From: Sthenelais limicola
Taxonomy: Eukaryota > Annelida > Polychaeta > Phyllodocida > Sigalionidae
Length of the DNA: 64,000 bases
Assembly (NCBI GenBank): GCA_942159475.1
Contig: OW804096.1
Location: forward strand, 141,349,442-141,413,441
Direction: 5' to 3'
Shown here: piece by piece, positions 44,818-56,090 of the stretch
How positions within the stretch are numbered: position 1 is the stretch's first letter
How the letters are laid out: each line of letters opens with the position of its first letter
Notes under the pieces: generated by a model
The model's database searches: none
The model's input: only the letters and a program-made list of their open reading frames with translations
What the model was told of the DNA's origin: nothing
Program-made: the position numbers and the translations under genes

Positions 44818-45052
44818 GGGTCAGATTTTCAGAAAATGTACAATTGGCAGCTCTACATACTTAGTAATTTCTGCTAAATTCTGCTTAAAGAATTATGAAT
44901 ATGGGTATATTAGAATATATTCGGTATCGCATTGATTTAAAGTATCAGTTCAGTTATGTTAAACTGCATTTTGAAGTTCATGTCTGTCTTAAATGTGGAT
45001 TATTTGAGAGAATTGGTGAAGGCCAATTGTACATTTTCTGAAAATCTGACCC
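44818..45052 (-). mobile_element. M1 element, subfamily C
   Basis: Exactly 235 bp; flanked by exact AAAT duplications. Confidence 0.94.
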
Positions 45053-45105
45053 AAATACGGGATGTTCTCTGCCCTTCCACTTTGACACGTGTTGTTGAAG
45101 TTCTA

Positions 45106-45336
45106 GGGTCAAATTTTCAGAAAATGCACAATCTACAGTTCTACACATCTATTAAATTCTGCTAAATTAAAGTGAAGATTGATAGATACTAGGTATATTT
45201 GAGTGTATTCTGTATTGTATTCATTCAATAAATCTGTCTGGTTATGTTGAACTGTATTTTGAACCTGATATTCATCTTAAATTTGGGTTATTTGAGAGGA
45301 TTTGTGGAGGCCAATAGTACATTTCTGGCGACTCTA
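45106..45336 (-). mobile_element. M1 element, subfamily B
   Basis: About 231 bp with a decayed right end (ACATTTCTGGCGACTC). Confidence 0.85.
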
Positions 45337-45882
45337 TCGCTTTCTCTAGAAAGGTCTTTTACTTGTATTTTATATACACAGTGACCCTTGGGTGACAAAG
45401 TAGTCGATCTTTGTGCTTTGGGTGAGATTTTACTGAATACAAGTTTTAAAATATCATTAATGCAATGACATAGACTTCATCATTGTGTCTTGTTGAGGCT
45501 GTTCCATGCAATACTATGTTCATTCAAGCCCTGTTATATGTAGCAAAACCAACCGGCAAATTGCACTCGAATTCAGGAAACTGGACGAACCCCAGAGGGG
45601 CGAGTTCCCGTTTTTTGATGATGTCGAGATCAGTTTGAACCCGAACAGAGTGCCATTTGCTATAAAAACTCAATCAGTACTTTATTATGTATACATTTAC
45701 GGAAAGTATTTAATACAATGGCAGTGGGCTTGGTCTGCCCCGAGGCTTGGTCTGTAGGCCTACAACTTCCCCCGCCATCAAACCCGACGATGGTCCCGAA
45801 TGTGGGTCTATAATTTTAAGACAATCACCTTTAGTGTAGGGGGCCATTTTCATGCAGGGAATTTGCTGTTCAGGCAAAAAAT
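45337..45882. other. Intergenic; possible old repeat
   Basis: 45506-45757 is an open frame of 83 codons with no recognised product. The sequence around it has a minus-strand AATAAAG. Confidence 0.3.
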
Positions 45883-46190
45883 AGGTGTGTTTCCGATTTA
45901 CCCCCCCCCCCCTTCCTAGAAAAACCTTCCCCTACCTAAAAATGTTTTGATCATACCTGATTTATTTTTTTATCATATCTTACTCTTTTTGGATTGTTTG
46001 AGAAAAAAAAGCTTATAAAAGTAGGAAAACAGAACTGTCAAAAAGCACATGTCCCATGTTTAAAACAACTATTGTTATGAAATAGACATTTCATTCAGTT
46101 CCTGGGAGGGTGGTTTCCCCCAAAAAATATTACCATTCCCAAAAAGTTACCATCCCCCCTACCTAGATAAATCGGAAACACACCTATTAT
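45883..46190. mobile_element. Inverted-repeat element, single copy here
   Basis: Ends AATAGGTGTGTTTCCGATTT and its inverse complement, about 21-bp terminal repeats, 308 bp apart. If TA is the target, the repeats start GGTGTGTTTCC, suggesting a mariner-type MITE. Inside lie a poly-C run and AT-rich filler. Confidence 0.7.
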
Positions 46191-46201
46191 TTTTGTTGGC
46201 A

Positions 46202-46275
46202 TTGCGGTGCTTTTCAGAATCTGCTCGATTCTTATGCTGACATATGAATGGTGCAGATTTCGAAAAGCACCGCAA
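46202..46275. repeat. Isolated 23-bp-arm hairpin
   Basis: TTGCGGTGCTTTTC/AG/AATCTGC pairs with GCAGATT/TC/GAAAAGCACCGCAA across a 28-nt loop; only two adjacent mismatches. Pre-miRNA-sized, but it could be a small inverted-repeat remnant. Confidence 0.8.
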
Positions 46276-46309
46276 CGCAGTCTAGGCTCTGAGACTCTAA
46301 GATCAGGTA

Positions 46310-46450
46310 AGAATGGTATGTCAGTTATTGGACGTCTACTGCGCTGATGGCCCTGGAGTAAGCCTCCTAACGCGATTCTATTAGCATTTTGCGGTTTGGA
46401 GCGAGAGCTTTCCCTCAGTTTGGTGGGTTGAGTTCTCTGCTCTGACCCTA
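46310..46450 (+). repeat. Repeat D copy
   Basis: GAATGGTATGTCAGTTATTG, GACGTCTACTGCGCTGATGG, ATTTTGCGGTTTGGAGCGAG and TTTCCCTCAGTTTGG in order. Confidence 0.7.
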
Positions 46451-46469
46451 GACTCTATAGCAAATACAT

Positions 46470-46704
46470 GGGTCAGATTTTGGTAAAATGTACAATTCAA
46501 CTTCACCAATCTTCTCAAATAACCCAAATTTCAGACAAAAACAAAGTCCAAAATACAGTTCAACCTAACCAAACAGATTGCTAGAATCAATGCAATGCCG
46601 AATATACTCGAATTTACCCAATAATAGCCAAATTGCAGCCTAATTCAGCAGAATTAACTAAATGTGTACATCTGCCAATTGTACATTTTCTGGAAATCTG
46701 ACTC
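46470..46704 (+). mobile_element. M1 element, subfamily A
   Basis: 235 bp; flanks ACAT and AAAT; right end CTGACTC. Confidence 0.92.
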
Positions 46705-46959
46705 AAATCCTCCGATAAGAAGTGTTATAACTCCCCCTGGTGTTATGATGTATAATTGAGGGGGTGAACTACTGCCACCTGGGATCCAACTGTGGAACTA
46801 GTTACTTCCACTCCCCTAGTCACAAGTCACATGTCACTTCGCTTACAGAATAGGAGATTTGATTTTATCTTGATTAACAAGGATTCGCATAAAACCAAGG
46901 AATAGATAGAAACCATGTTATGTACAGCATGGAATATTTAACAGTGATCTGATAGGGAT

Positions 46960-47104
46960 GGGTAGTGATGGGTTTTACATGTTTCACCTCGTGCCTTTGC
47001 TTTTCATATCTATAGAAGCTATGATATATGTTAAAAGATCGTTGCATTTTGCGATAAAAATGTTGCTAAATATTTGTAAGTCAGATTTGAACTGAATCTA
47101 CACT
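46960..47104 (-). mobile_element. M3 fragment
   Basis: The left half of M3 in reverse: AGAAGCTATGATATATGTTA, AATGTTGCTAAATATTTGTA, CAGATTTGAACTGAATC. Confidence 0.65.
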
Positions 47105-47107
47105 ATT

Positions 47108-47318
47108 GGATCAAACCGTTCAATCTTTTCAAATAACCCAAATTTCAGACGAAAACAAAGTTCAAAAGACAGTTCAACCTAACCAAACAGATTGCTAAAA
47201 TCAATGCAATGCCAAATATACTCGAATTTACCTAGAAATGCCCATATTGTCGCCTAATTTAGCAGAATGTATTAAATGTGTACAGCTGCCAATTGTACAT
47301 ATTCTGAAAATCTGACCC
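47108..47318 (+). mobile_element. M1 element, subfamily A, left end lost
   Basis: Joins directly to the M3 fragment; intact from TCTTTTCAAATAACCC to CTGAAAATCTGACCC. Confidence 0.85.
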
Positions 47319-47564
47319 TGGAAATCTGGATAAGGACATGTTCCTGCTTACTAGTTTAGGAATGACAGATTACTAACATAAGCAGATTATTGATATTCTT
47401 CTTCGCTTCATTTATGAATATTTTGAATTTCATGAAATATAGAAATTCTAGAAAATAAATTAGAAATTCTATAATTTGAAAGTATCTTCAGTGATCTGTG
47501 CCGTTGTGTCTACACTTTGTATCCCAATAAATAGATCTTTATCAAAAGGAACGACAACCAATAT

Positions 47565-47748
47565 GTGATCTGTTTTGGGAAAATAGGTCACAAGTCGCAA
47601 AATATGGATTTTAAGATAACGCCATATTTGACAAGAGGAGATCAAGCCGATTCCACTGGGAACACTAAACACTAGTAGGACACTAGAAAAAAACACTTTG
47701 AAAAAATCAATTTTTCGACTTGTGACTCAATTTCCTGGAACACCTCAC
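47565..47748 (+). mobile_element. M2 element, short deletion form
   Basis: Only 184 bp but with both ends (GTGATCTGTTTTGGGAAAAT; ATTTCCTGGAACACCTCAC) and ATAT duplications. The middle 220 bp is gone. Confidence 0.87.
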
Positions 47749-48005
47749 ATATGTTGAAGGATTTCACCCTGTTTTTTTCTGCTATTAGTCTATATTTATA
47801 ATATGTTGACAGACCTTTCCTGTGGTGGCTTCACTTATTATCGCTCATTGTCGCTTGTTTGTTATTTTTTCTGCAAAATATAACTTCAAGTTCTCATATA
47901 TACATAGGATATATAACAAAAGCATTTCATTGATACCTTTAGTCCTAGGCAGGTAAAATAAATAGAACAGTAAATGTGATAAAATGTAGTTTTGTCAGAA
48001 TAGCT

Positions 48006-48213
48006 GGGTCAAATCTTCCGAAAACGAACAACTGGCCTTCACCAATCCTCTCAAATAACCTATATCTAAGCCAAAAATCAGGTTAAAAAATACAGTTCAA
48101 CATAACCAGACAGATTTATTGAATGAATACAATACAGAATACACTCAGATATACCTAGTATTTATCATACTTCACTCTAACTTAGCAGAATTTGATTTTC
48201 TGAAAATCTGACC
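48006..48213 (+). mobile_element. M1 element, subfamily B, deletion form
   Basis: 208 bp; 25 bp before the right end are missing; AGCT on both sides if the right end is GACCA. Confidence 0.87.
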
Positions 48214-48239
48214 AAGCTGAGAATGCAGCTGTAACATAT

Positions 48240-48477
48240 GGGTCAGATTCTCAGAAAATGTACAATTGGCAGCTGTACACATTCAGTAATTTCTGCTAAA
48301 TTAGGCTGCAATTTTGTCAACAATACTAGGTAAATTCGAGTATATTTCGCATTGCAGTGATTCTAGCAATCTGTTTGGTTAGGTTGAACTGTATTTTTAA
48401 CTTTATTATCGTCTGAAATTTGGGTTATTTGAGAGGATTGGTGAAGAAGAATTGTACATTTTCTGAAAATCTGACCC
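48240..48477 (-). mobile_element. M1 element, subfamily A
   Basis: 238 bp; opposite orientation to its neighbour 27 bp away. Confidence 0.92.
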
Positions 48478-48717
48478 AGATAGCGATGGTAGCCAAGAAG
48501 ACTGGACATGGGAAGATTATAGTGCACCGCTTGAACCTTGGTGTGCTAGCCGATGATAAAACTCCCTTACACACTCCCTACTCCCTTACCTTATTCCCTT
48601 ACACACGACTAGGCCTATGTTCAATTATGAGTCCCATCCGTAAACACCATTACTGAACCCTTAAATATCGCCCACTGCCCTATAAAGTCTCTCCCCCATC
48701 CATGCACAACCCTATAT

Positions 48718-48952
48718 GGGTCAGATTTTCAGATAATGTACAATTGTTCTTCGCCAATCTTATCAAATAACCCACATTTCAGACGAAAATAAAGTTCAAA
48801 ATACAGTTCAACCTAACCAAACAGATTGCTAGAATCAATGCAATGCCAAATATACTCGAATATACTTAGTATTGACCAAATTGCAGCGTAATTTAGCAGA
48901 ATGTACTAAATGTGTACAACTGCCAATTGTACATTTTCTGAAAATCTGACCC
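48718..48952 (+). mobile_element. M1 element, subfamily A
   Basis: Exactly 235 bp; flanks ATAT and ATCT. Confidence 0.93.
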
Positions 48953-49169
48953 ATCTACTGCTGCTACCCTTACTGCACCCTGTCCCACGTCACCTTAAGG
49001 GCCGTATCCACTGAGACGATTACTATGTGCGTGTGTATTATCACTCAATACTTATAACTCAATAGAAGTGTATATTGTATATATTTTCGATTTATTGTTT
49101 GGTTAGTTAGTTTATCTAAGGACCGAGGGTCATACGAAATGTCATTATATAATACCAAAATTATAAATC

Positions 49170-49300
49170 TCCCTGCCAGCTCAGGGCTTGGAGTAAGACC
49201 ACCGCAATGGTGAGCCAATGGGCTGATTGTATGAAATGAACTGAATCTAAAAATGATGTTTATAGCTCTAAACCTGAATAAAAACGAATTAAAAAAAAAT
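49170..49300 (+). mobile_element. Retroposon 3' end
   Basis: TGTATGAAATGAACTGAATC and a short body lead to AATAAA at 49277-49282, then an A-rich tail. Its 5' limit is unclear. Confidence 0.45.
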
Positions 49301-49367
49301 TACCCCAATTAAAGTGAAGAGTCAGGATGGGGAAATGGTCCGTCAATCTCTTTTTAATTTTTAGTTT

Positions 49368-49548
49368 AAAGATTTAAGTCGAAAATTAGGTTCAAAATAC
49401 AGTTCAACACAACCAGACAGATTTATTGAATGAATACAATACAGAATACACCCAGATATACCTAGTATTTATCAATCTTCACTCTAATTTAGCAGAATTT
49501 GAGAGATGTGTAGAACTGTAGATTGTACATTTTCGGAAAATCTGACCC
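49368..49548 (+). mobile_element. M1 element, subfamily B, left end lost
   Basis: Intact from GATTTAAGTCGAAAATTAGG to CGGAAAATCTGACCC. Confidence 0.87.
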
Positions 49549-50460
49549 ATATATGCCAGAGTAAATCTTGGCTCCACGATCATCTACCATATCCTGGTTT
49601 ATCATGTTATTACATAATTATTGGACACTATAGTGATAATGTAGTGTGACTTTTTACTTTATTCCTATAGACTTGGTTGATGATTATGGAGTGGTTCTTG
49701 TGTAAGGTTGTAGACAAATAGTGTATGGATGCACGGCGTCAATGATCATCTAAATCCAATCGCCTTTCTCAAATCATTCATTTTTTACCTTATACCCCAA
49801 AAGGAAAAAAGTTTTCTTATTTAATATTATGTGCCGCATCAGAAGGATTGACTTATTTGACTATGATTTAATTACGGAATTAATTTGACTAGTGATTGTA
49901 TGATTTCATACAGTAATTCGTATTATTATTATTTAATTATGTTTATGTAGGCTGAAAATGGTGTACTTGATACATGAACTTATGAATAAAAACAAACAAA
50001 CAAATAATAGATGATATGAAGCTGAGATGATGGGGAGGATGGGGCGGGGTGAGATGAATGAGTGTTGAATGGAAACTTTGGTTATTCTTGCCGGAAAGCA
50101 ATCGACTGACGATAGGCAGAGAAGGAAATAGAAATGAGGAAATAGAAGTGAGAGAAAGGGAAGCTGAAGGAGGAAGCAATACATGAAATGACACAAATGT
50201 GTATAATCTGCTGATTAATAAGACCAGAAACAAAAGTGAGGAGAAAGGAGAAAGGGGAGAAAAGGAAACTAAATACAAGGTTAAGATTAAAGAGAAGACA
50301 CTGATAGGAGAAGTCCCCCTCGCTCACCGCCGTCCTCTCTCCTGGCTCTCCCTTCTTCTCTCTCTCAACTATACAGAGCTAGGTTGGCACTACGTGGCAC
50401 AATTAACCCACTTCACCTTCACTTCGGTCTTTATTCAGATCTACAGAAAAACAAACTCAA
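49549..50460. other. Intergenic, no gene seen
   Basis: Purine-rich at 50020-50300; the overlapping minus-strand frames there are low complexity. Confidence 0.5.
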
Positions 50461-50811
50461 CAATAGGGGAGTTGCATGTCTCACTGCGCATGCCTGTCAC
50501 AGTGCATCATGGGATTGATTCTGATGAAATCCGACATAAAAATATTTGACAATATTTTCATCGAAAAATTCAAGAATATTTTCACCAATATCATAGCTTT
50601 AATGAATGATCAATGAAAACCAAATGCATGATGGGAAAGATGAAGACTTGTGTTATGGAAACATGTAAAACACATGGATATTGACGTTAGAGAACCGGTA
50701 ATATTCCATGCTAAACATGACATGTTTTCTCAAGATTTTACACTGTACCTTTACTCCCATAATTCCATGCGAATCAAAATTCAAAATGGCGGCTATGCAA
50801 AACCCCTATTG
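50461..50811 (+). mobile_element. M3 element, full length
   Basis: 351 bp; CAATAGGGGAGTTGCATG at the left and GGCGGCTATGCAAAACCCCT then ATTG at the right. Carries GTGCATCATGGGATTGATTC and ACCAAATGCATGATGGG inside. Confidence 0.9.
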
Positions 50812-51127
50812 ATGCACTAGCTGCACTCTCAGTTAACATCGGAGGGATACCAATTATTTTTTCACTTTGACCACAGCTTTGGAGGATTTCGTCCAGTTGT
50901 TATAATTTCTACAGGACGTCATTTTCATAGATAACATTTCTATTTGGGAAACACGCCGAAATATTTTGATGTGGTGGGTTCACTTATTATCACTCACTGG
51001 CGGCCCCTTTTCACTCAGCCGATTCGACTTCAAATTATTGTATAAACAGAGAATAAGCAGCAGAATATGGAGCAATTCAGTCCTACAAGTCAGAATATGA
51101 GTACATTTGGTGAGATTTATTGTGTTG

Positions 51128-51417
51128 TAATGCAATGCCTAATATACTCGAATTTACCTACTATTGGTCGAATTCCAGCCTAATTTAGCAGAATTTACTA
51201 AATGTGCACAGCTGCCAATTGTACATTTTCCAATAGCCCACATTTAAGACAAAAATGAGCTTCAAAATGCAGTTTAACATAAGAGAGCTGATACTTTAAA
51301 TCAATGTGATACAAATATACTCAGATATACCCGGTATTCTTCATTTTTCAGCCTAATTTAGGAGAACTTTCTAAATTAGTAGAGCTGCCAATTGTACATT
51401 TTCTGAAAATCTGACCC
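51128..51417 (+). mobile_element. Chimeric M1: right half of A joined to left-truncated C
   Basis: Subfamily A from ATGCAATGCCTAATATACTC to CAATTGTACATTTTCC (51231), then subfamily C from AATAGCCCACATTTAAGAC to CTGACCC. Neither has a left terminus. Confidence 0.85.
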
Positions 51418-51567
51418 ATCTATGTATCTCCCGTCCGTATCCCTTTCTTCCTGGTGTTCTCTTGCCCTCTATCCATTCCTCCTTCCCTCCCCTCCCCATC
51501 TGTCTCTATCCCTTACTCTACTCTACTATCCCTTCATCTCTTTCCCTGTCCCTCCTCACGCCTAGAT

Positions 51568-51802
51568 GGGTCAGATCGTCAGAAAATGTACAATTGGCAG
51601 CTGTACACATTTAGTAAATTCGGCTAAATCAGGCTGCAATATAGCCAATACTAGGTAAATTTGAGTATATTCGGCATTGCATTGATTCTAGCAATCTATT
51701 TGGTTAGGTTGAACTGTATTTTGAACTTTATTTTCGTATGAACTTTGGGTTATTTGAGAAGATTGGCGAAGTTGAATTGTACATTTTCCGAAAGTCTGAC
51801 CC
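51568..51802 (-). mobile_element. M1 element, subfamily A
   Basis: Exactly 235 bp; flanked by exact AGAT duplications. Confidence 0.95.
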
Positions 51803-51839
51803 AGATACTCGTCGAACCTTATACACTGTCCACGGCCTC

Positions 51840-52160
51840 AGTCCATGATAACAAGGAACAGCAAAGAGGAAGTGGGAGGGGCTTGTCATATCGCCTTGGC
51901 CACCGTTGCCACGGTTAAACGTCCCGTGAGAGCGTCACTTTAACATGGCGTACGTAGACCCAATTACGCCATGGCCGACACAGGGCTACAGCGGCCTATC
52001 TTTTGATAGCAGACACGCCGCCATTACAAAGGGTGCGCGCGCAGGAAAACCGTTACAACGCTGATATATATGCCTGCTGCATTTCAAGAGATCAACGAGC
52101 CATTTTTCTCATTGCTTGCCCACTTCCGGCGGCGTTTTCTTGATAAATTCCTTTTGCTCC
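51840..52160. promoter_or_regulatory. CpG-rich, promoter-like patch
   Basis: CpGs are dense here compared with the flanks (GTGCGCGCGC; TTCCGGCGGCG; ACACGCCGCC), with an ATGGCG motif and a TATATATG about 40 bp after GCGCGC. No downstream exon could be supported. Confidence 0.35.
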
Positions 52161-52164
52161 TGGG

Positions 52165-52370
52165 GCTATGGGTGGTGGTGGTGGGGATGGAGGTGGTGGT
52201 GGTGGAGGGTGGAGAGGCAGGGACAGTCGGAACATTGGGATTTTTATTAGAGTAAATTGTGTCGCTGTATTTAGGGGAGGGGTGGAGGGCAGGGGGAATA
52301 GGGGTGGTGGGGGGCCCTGAGGGTTGGTGGGGGCCCTGAGGGGTGATGGGGGGCCTGGGGGTGATGTCTT
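52165..52370 (+). repeat. G-rich low-complexity tract
   Basis: GGT repeats at 52170-52210 and GGGGG runs with a repeated GGGCCCTGAGGG at 52260-52370; quadruplex-prone on the plus strand. Confidence 0.8.
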
Positions 52371-52422
52371 GTGCTAGATTTCTTTCAGTTTTCCTAGTTG
52401 ACAGGTCAGTCTTTCTCCATAT

Positions 52423-52659
52423 GGGTCAGATTTTCAGAAAATGTACAATTCGTCTCCACCAATCCTCTCAAATAACCTTCACATGTAAGACAAAAATGAG
52501 ATTCAGAATGCAGTTTAACATAACAAACGTGATACTTTAAATCAATGTGATCCCAAATATGCTCAGATATACCCAGTATTCTTCATTTTTCAGCCTAATT
52601 TAGCAGAATTTCATAAATGTGTAGAGCTGCCAATTGTACATTTCCTGAAAATCTCACCC
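52423..52659 (+). mobile_element. M1 element, subfamily C
   Basis: 237 bp; ATAT duplications; right end CTCACCC. Confidence 0.93.
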
Positions 52660-53398
52660 ATATATGAGAATTGGCATTGCATTGGTACTGATAGAGCAAA
52701 CTAAATGTCTAGCCCAAGATGTAACTCGAATTGACCTACTCTGTGACATGTTATTGTAGGGTTTGTGCTATACAAAGGTATATGGTCACTCTCAGGGTTA
52801 CTATGAATGATATTAACTATTTTACAATAGTCCTTATATATATATAAGTATTTTTATTTCTCTTCATCATACAATTACAATTTTCCAAATAGAGAAAATG
52901 GTCCAACTCTCAACACAGTTGTTCTTCCAAGGAGGCCTTGTGGTATTATTAGATTTAGATTGGTTAAACATTATAATATTATTAGTTTCTTATTATAACT
53001 ACAACAATAAACAATAAACAGTAGACATCTTCCTCATTTCATGGAGGTTTACCTTGATATCATTATCGTATTCAATTCAATGATTGAAGGTCATTGTTAG
53101 GGTATATTACACAGACATATATAGTTCATGTAGAATACTTTGTCAGCATTCTAACCATTATGTAATTAAATTGAGTAATAGAAAAGTAACAATATGCTTG
53201 AAGTATTTATATAGTATCCTGTACTGTACTTATAGTAATAATATGATCGTTAATAACACATATTATAACTCAAACACTCATGAATCCATAAAAAAACATG
53301 AAATACCAATTAGTTTCCATCGTCAAGACCTGTTGCACAATATATAAAGGTCCTTTTCTTATTGTTTTCTTCCCTTAACTGGGACCCCTTAACTACTT
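52660..53398. other. Intergenic, no gene seen
   Basis: Very AT-rich; the 87-codon frame at 53084-53347 has AT-driven composition and no recognised product. Confidence 0.4.
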
Positions 53399-53633
53399 GG
53401 GTCAGATTTTCAGAAAATGCACAATCTACAGTTCTACAGATCTATCAAATTCTGCTAAATTAGAGTGAAAATTGATAAATACTAGATATATCTGAATGTA
53501 TTCTGTATTGTATTCATTCAATAAATCTGTCTGGTTGTGTTGAACTGTATTTTGAACCTGATTTTCATCTTAAATTCGGGTTATTTGGGAGGATTGGAAA
53601 AGGCCAAGTGTACGTTTCCTGAGGATCTGACCC
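53399..53633 (-). mobile_element. M1 element, subfamily B
   Basis: Exactly 235 bp; no matching flanks. Confidence 0.92.
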
Positions 53634-53910
53634 ATTTCTCCTTTCTAAGCAGCTGATACTGGAACTTTACGGAAATGACAGACAATGCTAATTTGTATTC
53701 CCACAGTAGAAATGTCTTAGCTCAACGAGGGAAGAAGTTCTGCTTTAAGTAAGGCCTTCTTATGCAACAGGCCCCTCCATGAGAGGCCCTTTCACTGAGA
53801 GGTAAGCGGTTTAGAACCAAATGATTCTCATAGCAATATGCATACCGTGACCCCTCGCTTGATTTCCCCTCCTTTCTATATCAGAAGGAACACTTTTTCT
53901 CCCTGTACTT

Positions 53911-54144
53911 GGTTCAGATTTTTGGAAAGTGTACAATTCGCCTTCACCAATCCTCTCAAATAACCCCCATTTAAGACAGAAATGAGCTTCAAAATGCCCT
54001 TTAACATAACAGAACTGATACTCTAAATCAATCCGATACCAAATATACTCAGATATACTCGGTATTCATCGTTTTCAGCCTAATTTAGCAGAATTTACTG
54101 AATGTGTATAGCTACCAATTGTACGTTTTCTGAAAATCTGATCC
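53911..54144 (+). mobile_element. M1 element, subfamily C
   Basis: About 234 bp with decayed ends; flanked by ACTT on both sides. Confidence 0.9.
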
Positions 54145-54200
54145 ACTTCTCCTTGGCCTTGGCATATGCTAGGGTCGACGACCCAAAATGCCAAGCTTAT

Positions 54201-54432
54201 GGGTAAAGTCACCAGAAAATGTACAATTCATCTTCACCAACCCCCTGAAAAAACACATTTCAGATGAAATCAAAGTAAAAAATACAGTTCAACCTAACCA
54301 AACAGATTGCTAGAATAAATGTAATGCCAAATATTCTCGAATTTACCTAGTATTGACCAAATTGCAGCAGAATTTAGCAGAATTCAATAAATGTGTACTT
54401 CTACCAATTGTACATCTTCTGAACATCTAACT
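54201..54432 (+). mobile_element. M1 element, A-like, GGGTAAAGTC-ended variant
   Basis: About 232 bp with decayed right end (CATCTTCTGAACATC). Confidence 0.82.
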
Positions 54433-54609
54433 ATCAAGTAGCTGGATTTTCAGGCACGAGTTGGGTTGATAAAGGGCAATGAGGTAAGCGTTGACATAGA
54501 CTACTTCGGGTGGTTTCTATTTCACCCATCACTGATATCAGACTCGTACTTAATATATTTAACTTACATTACATTACATTATCCCTGGAATGATTCACAC
54601 AAATATCTC

Positions 54610-54830
54610 TTGTTGAATGGTCCTGGGTAAGACCTTAAAGTGCCTTTCTGTCACTTTTCTCTCTCTCCCTCTCCCTACTTCTCTATCTCTATTTCCTGGG
54701 TAAGACCTTAAAGTGTCTTTCAGTCTCTTTTCTCTGTCTCTCTCTCCCTTCTTCTCTATCTCTATTTCTTGGGTAAGATCATAAACTGCCTGCCTCTCAG
54801 GTCTCCCGCCCTTGATATAACACCTTATAC
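54610..54830 (+). repeat. CT-rich minisatellite with single-copy tail, locus 2
   Basis: Same units and tail (GCCTGCCTCTCAGG; CCCTTGATATAACACC) as at 15.5-15.8 kb. The end of the shared sequence continues after an M1 insertion at 55136. Confidence 0.75.
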
Positions 54831-54899
54831 ACTTCCCCTCTCCTTCATTAAAGAAGGTGACACTGAAATGGATAGGGTGGATATAATCATATTAAATGT

Positions 54900-55135
54900 G
54901 GGTGAAATCGCCAAAAAATGTACAATTTATCTTCACTAATTCTCTCAAATAACCCACAATATAGACAAAAATGAGCTTCAAAATACAGTTCAACACAACC
55001 AAACAGACTGTTTGAATCAAGGCAATGCCAGATATACTCAGATATACCTGGTGTTGACGATTTTTCTTTCTAATTTAGCAGAATGTACCAAACGTGTTGA
55101 GCTGCCAATTGTACATTTTCTGAAAAATCTGACCC
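54900..55135 (+). mobile_element. M1-like element, GGGTGAAATC-ended variant
   Basis: 236 bp; flanked by exact ATGT. The related locus near 15784 reads CAATGTGTTGATAAG, an empty-site equivalent. Confidence 0.93.
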
Positions 55136-55709
55136 ATGTGTTGATAAGTGCGTAAACCAACCAATCTCACTCACTCAGCTATCTTGTCGAACGTACTGTA
55201 GAAACCATGTCAGTAAAAAGGACCAGGCTTCATACATTAGTAAATGAATACGACCTTTCCATGCCTATAAGTTATTTAGATTAAATCGTTCCATGGAAGC
55301 TTGTTACTCATGTATTTAGTGCCCAGCAGAATAGTTTTATAAGGTTTCATGCATTATGCTTGTATTGAAGAGTCTGTTAATGGCTTACGGATAAGTTTTG
55401 GATGAAAAACGTTATGGATTCACGAGACTACAACACCAAATTCCACAATTTGTTATGAGTATTTATGAGTATTTTATAGCCATTCAAAATCACCAATAGA
55501 GAAAAGTTGTATCAGGTAAATCTATGTACGAACAGGTTCTACATGTGACCGAAATGTTGAGTCAAAACTAAAATCATTATTGAAGCTAAAAGTAAATTTG
55601 TTTACCGCAAGAGGGCACTGAACCCCATGTGTGACGTCACTTTGTGACGCATGAAACAGATGAAATATACATGTCCCTCCCAGGTCTCTAGCCTACCTGT
55701 TAAGTATGT
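55136..55709. other. Intergenic, no gene seen
   Basis: The first 40 bp continue the minisatellite locus; the rest shows nothing recognised. Confidence 0.4.
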
Positions 55710-56090
55710 ATGAGTGAGATTTTTAGAAAATTACAGATTACATAAATTTTAGTCAAAAACGATGTTTAATATGTGAATCAGTTCAACATAAACAAACCTT
55801 TTGTCTGAATAATCCCTTACTTAAACCCACATGCATATCTGTAAATTATTTATAACTATGTATACTGGCGGGCATCCTAGGGAGAAAGGTCTTGGGGGAA
55901 GTACTCGGGGGAAAGTTCTCGGGGGAAAGTTCCAGGGAGCAAAGGTTTGGGTGCAAAAGTCAAGTCAGGGGGCAAAGGTTTGGGCGCAAAAGTCCGAAAA
56001 CCTACCTACATAGAACCAACTCATATATATATACATAGTATCTATCATTTTCAAACCTGATGTATCTGGATTGACTAAATATGTAGGCCT
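55710..56090 (+). mobile_element. Very diverged M1-like copy split by a minisatellite
   Basis: GAGATTTTTAGAAAATTACA and CAGTTCAACATAAACAAACC lie before a G-rich tract at 55868-55995; ATAGTATCTATCATTTTC and GACTAAATATGTAGGC follow it. Confidence 0.45.
55868..55995 (+). repeat. G-rich minisatellite
   Basis: Variants of TCGGGGGAAAGT and GGCAAAGGTTTGGGCGCAAA repeat several times. Confidence 0.75.

Noticed and set aside
53084..53347. 87-aa frame in AT-rich DNA
   Set aside because: Its composition (Y, N, I, S) follows the AT-rich base content; no domain or neighbouring exon.
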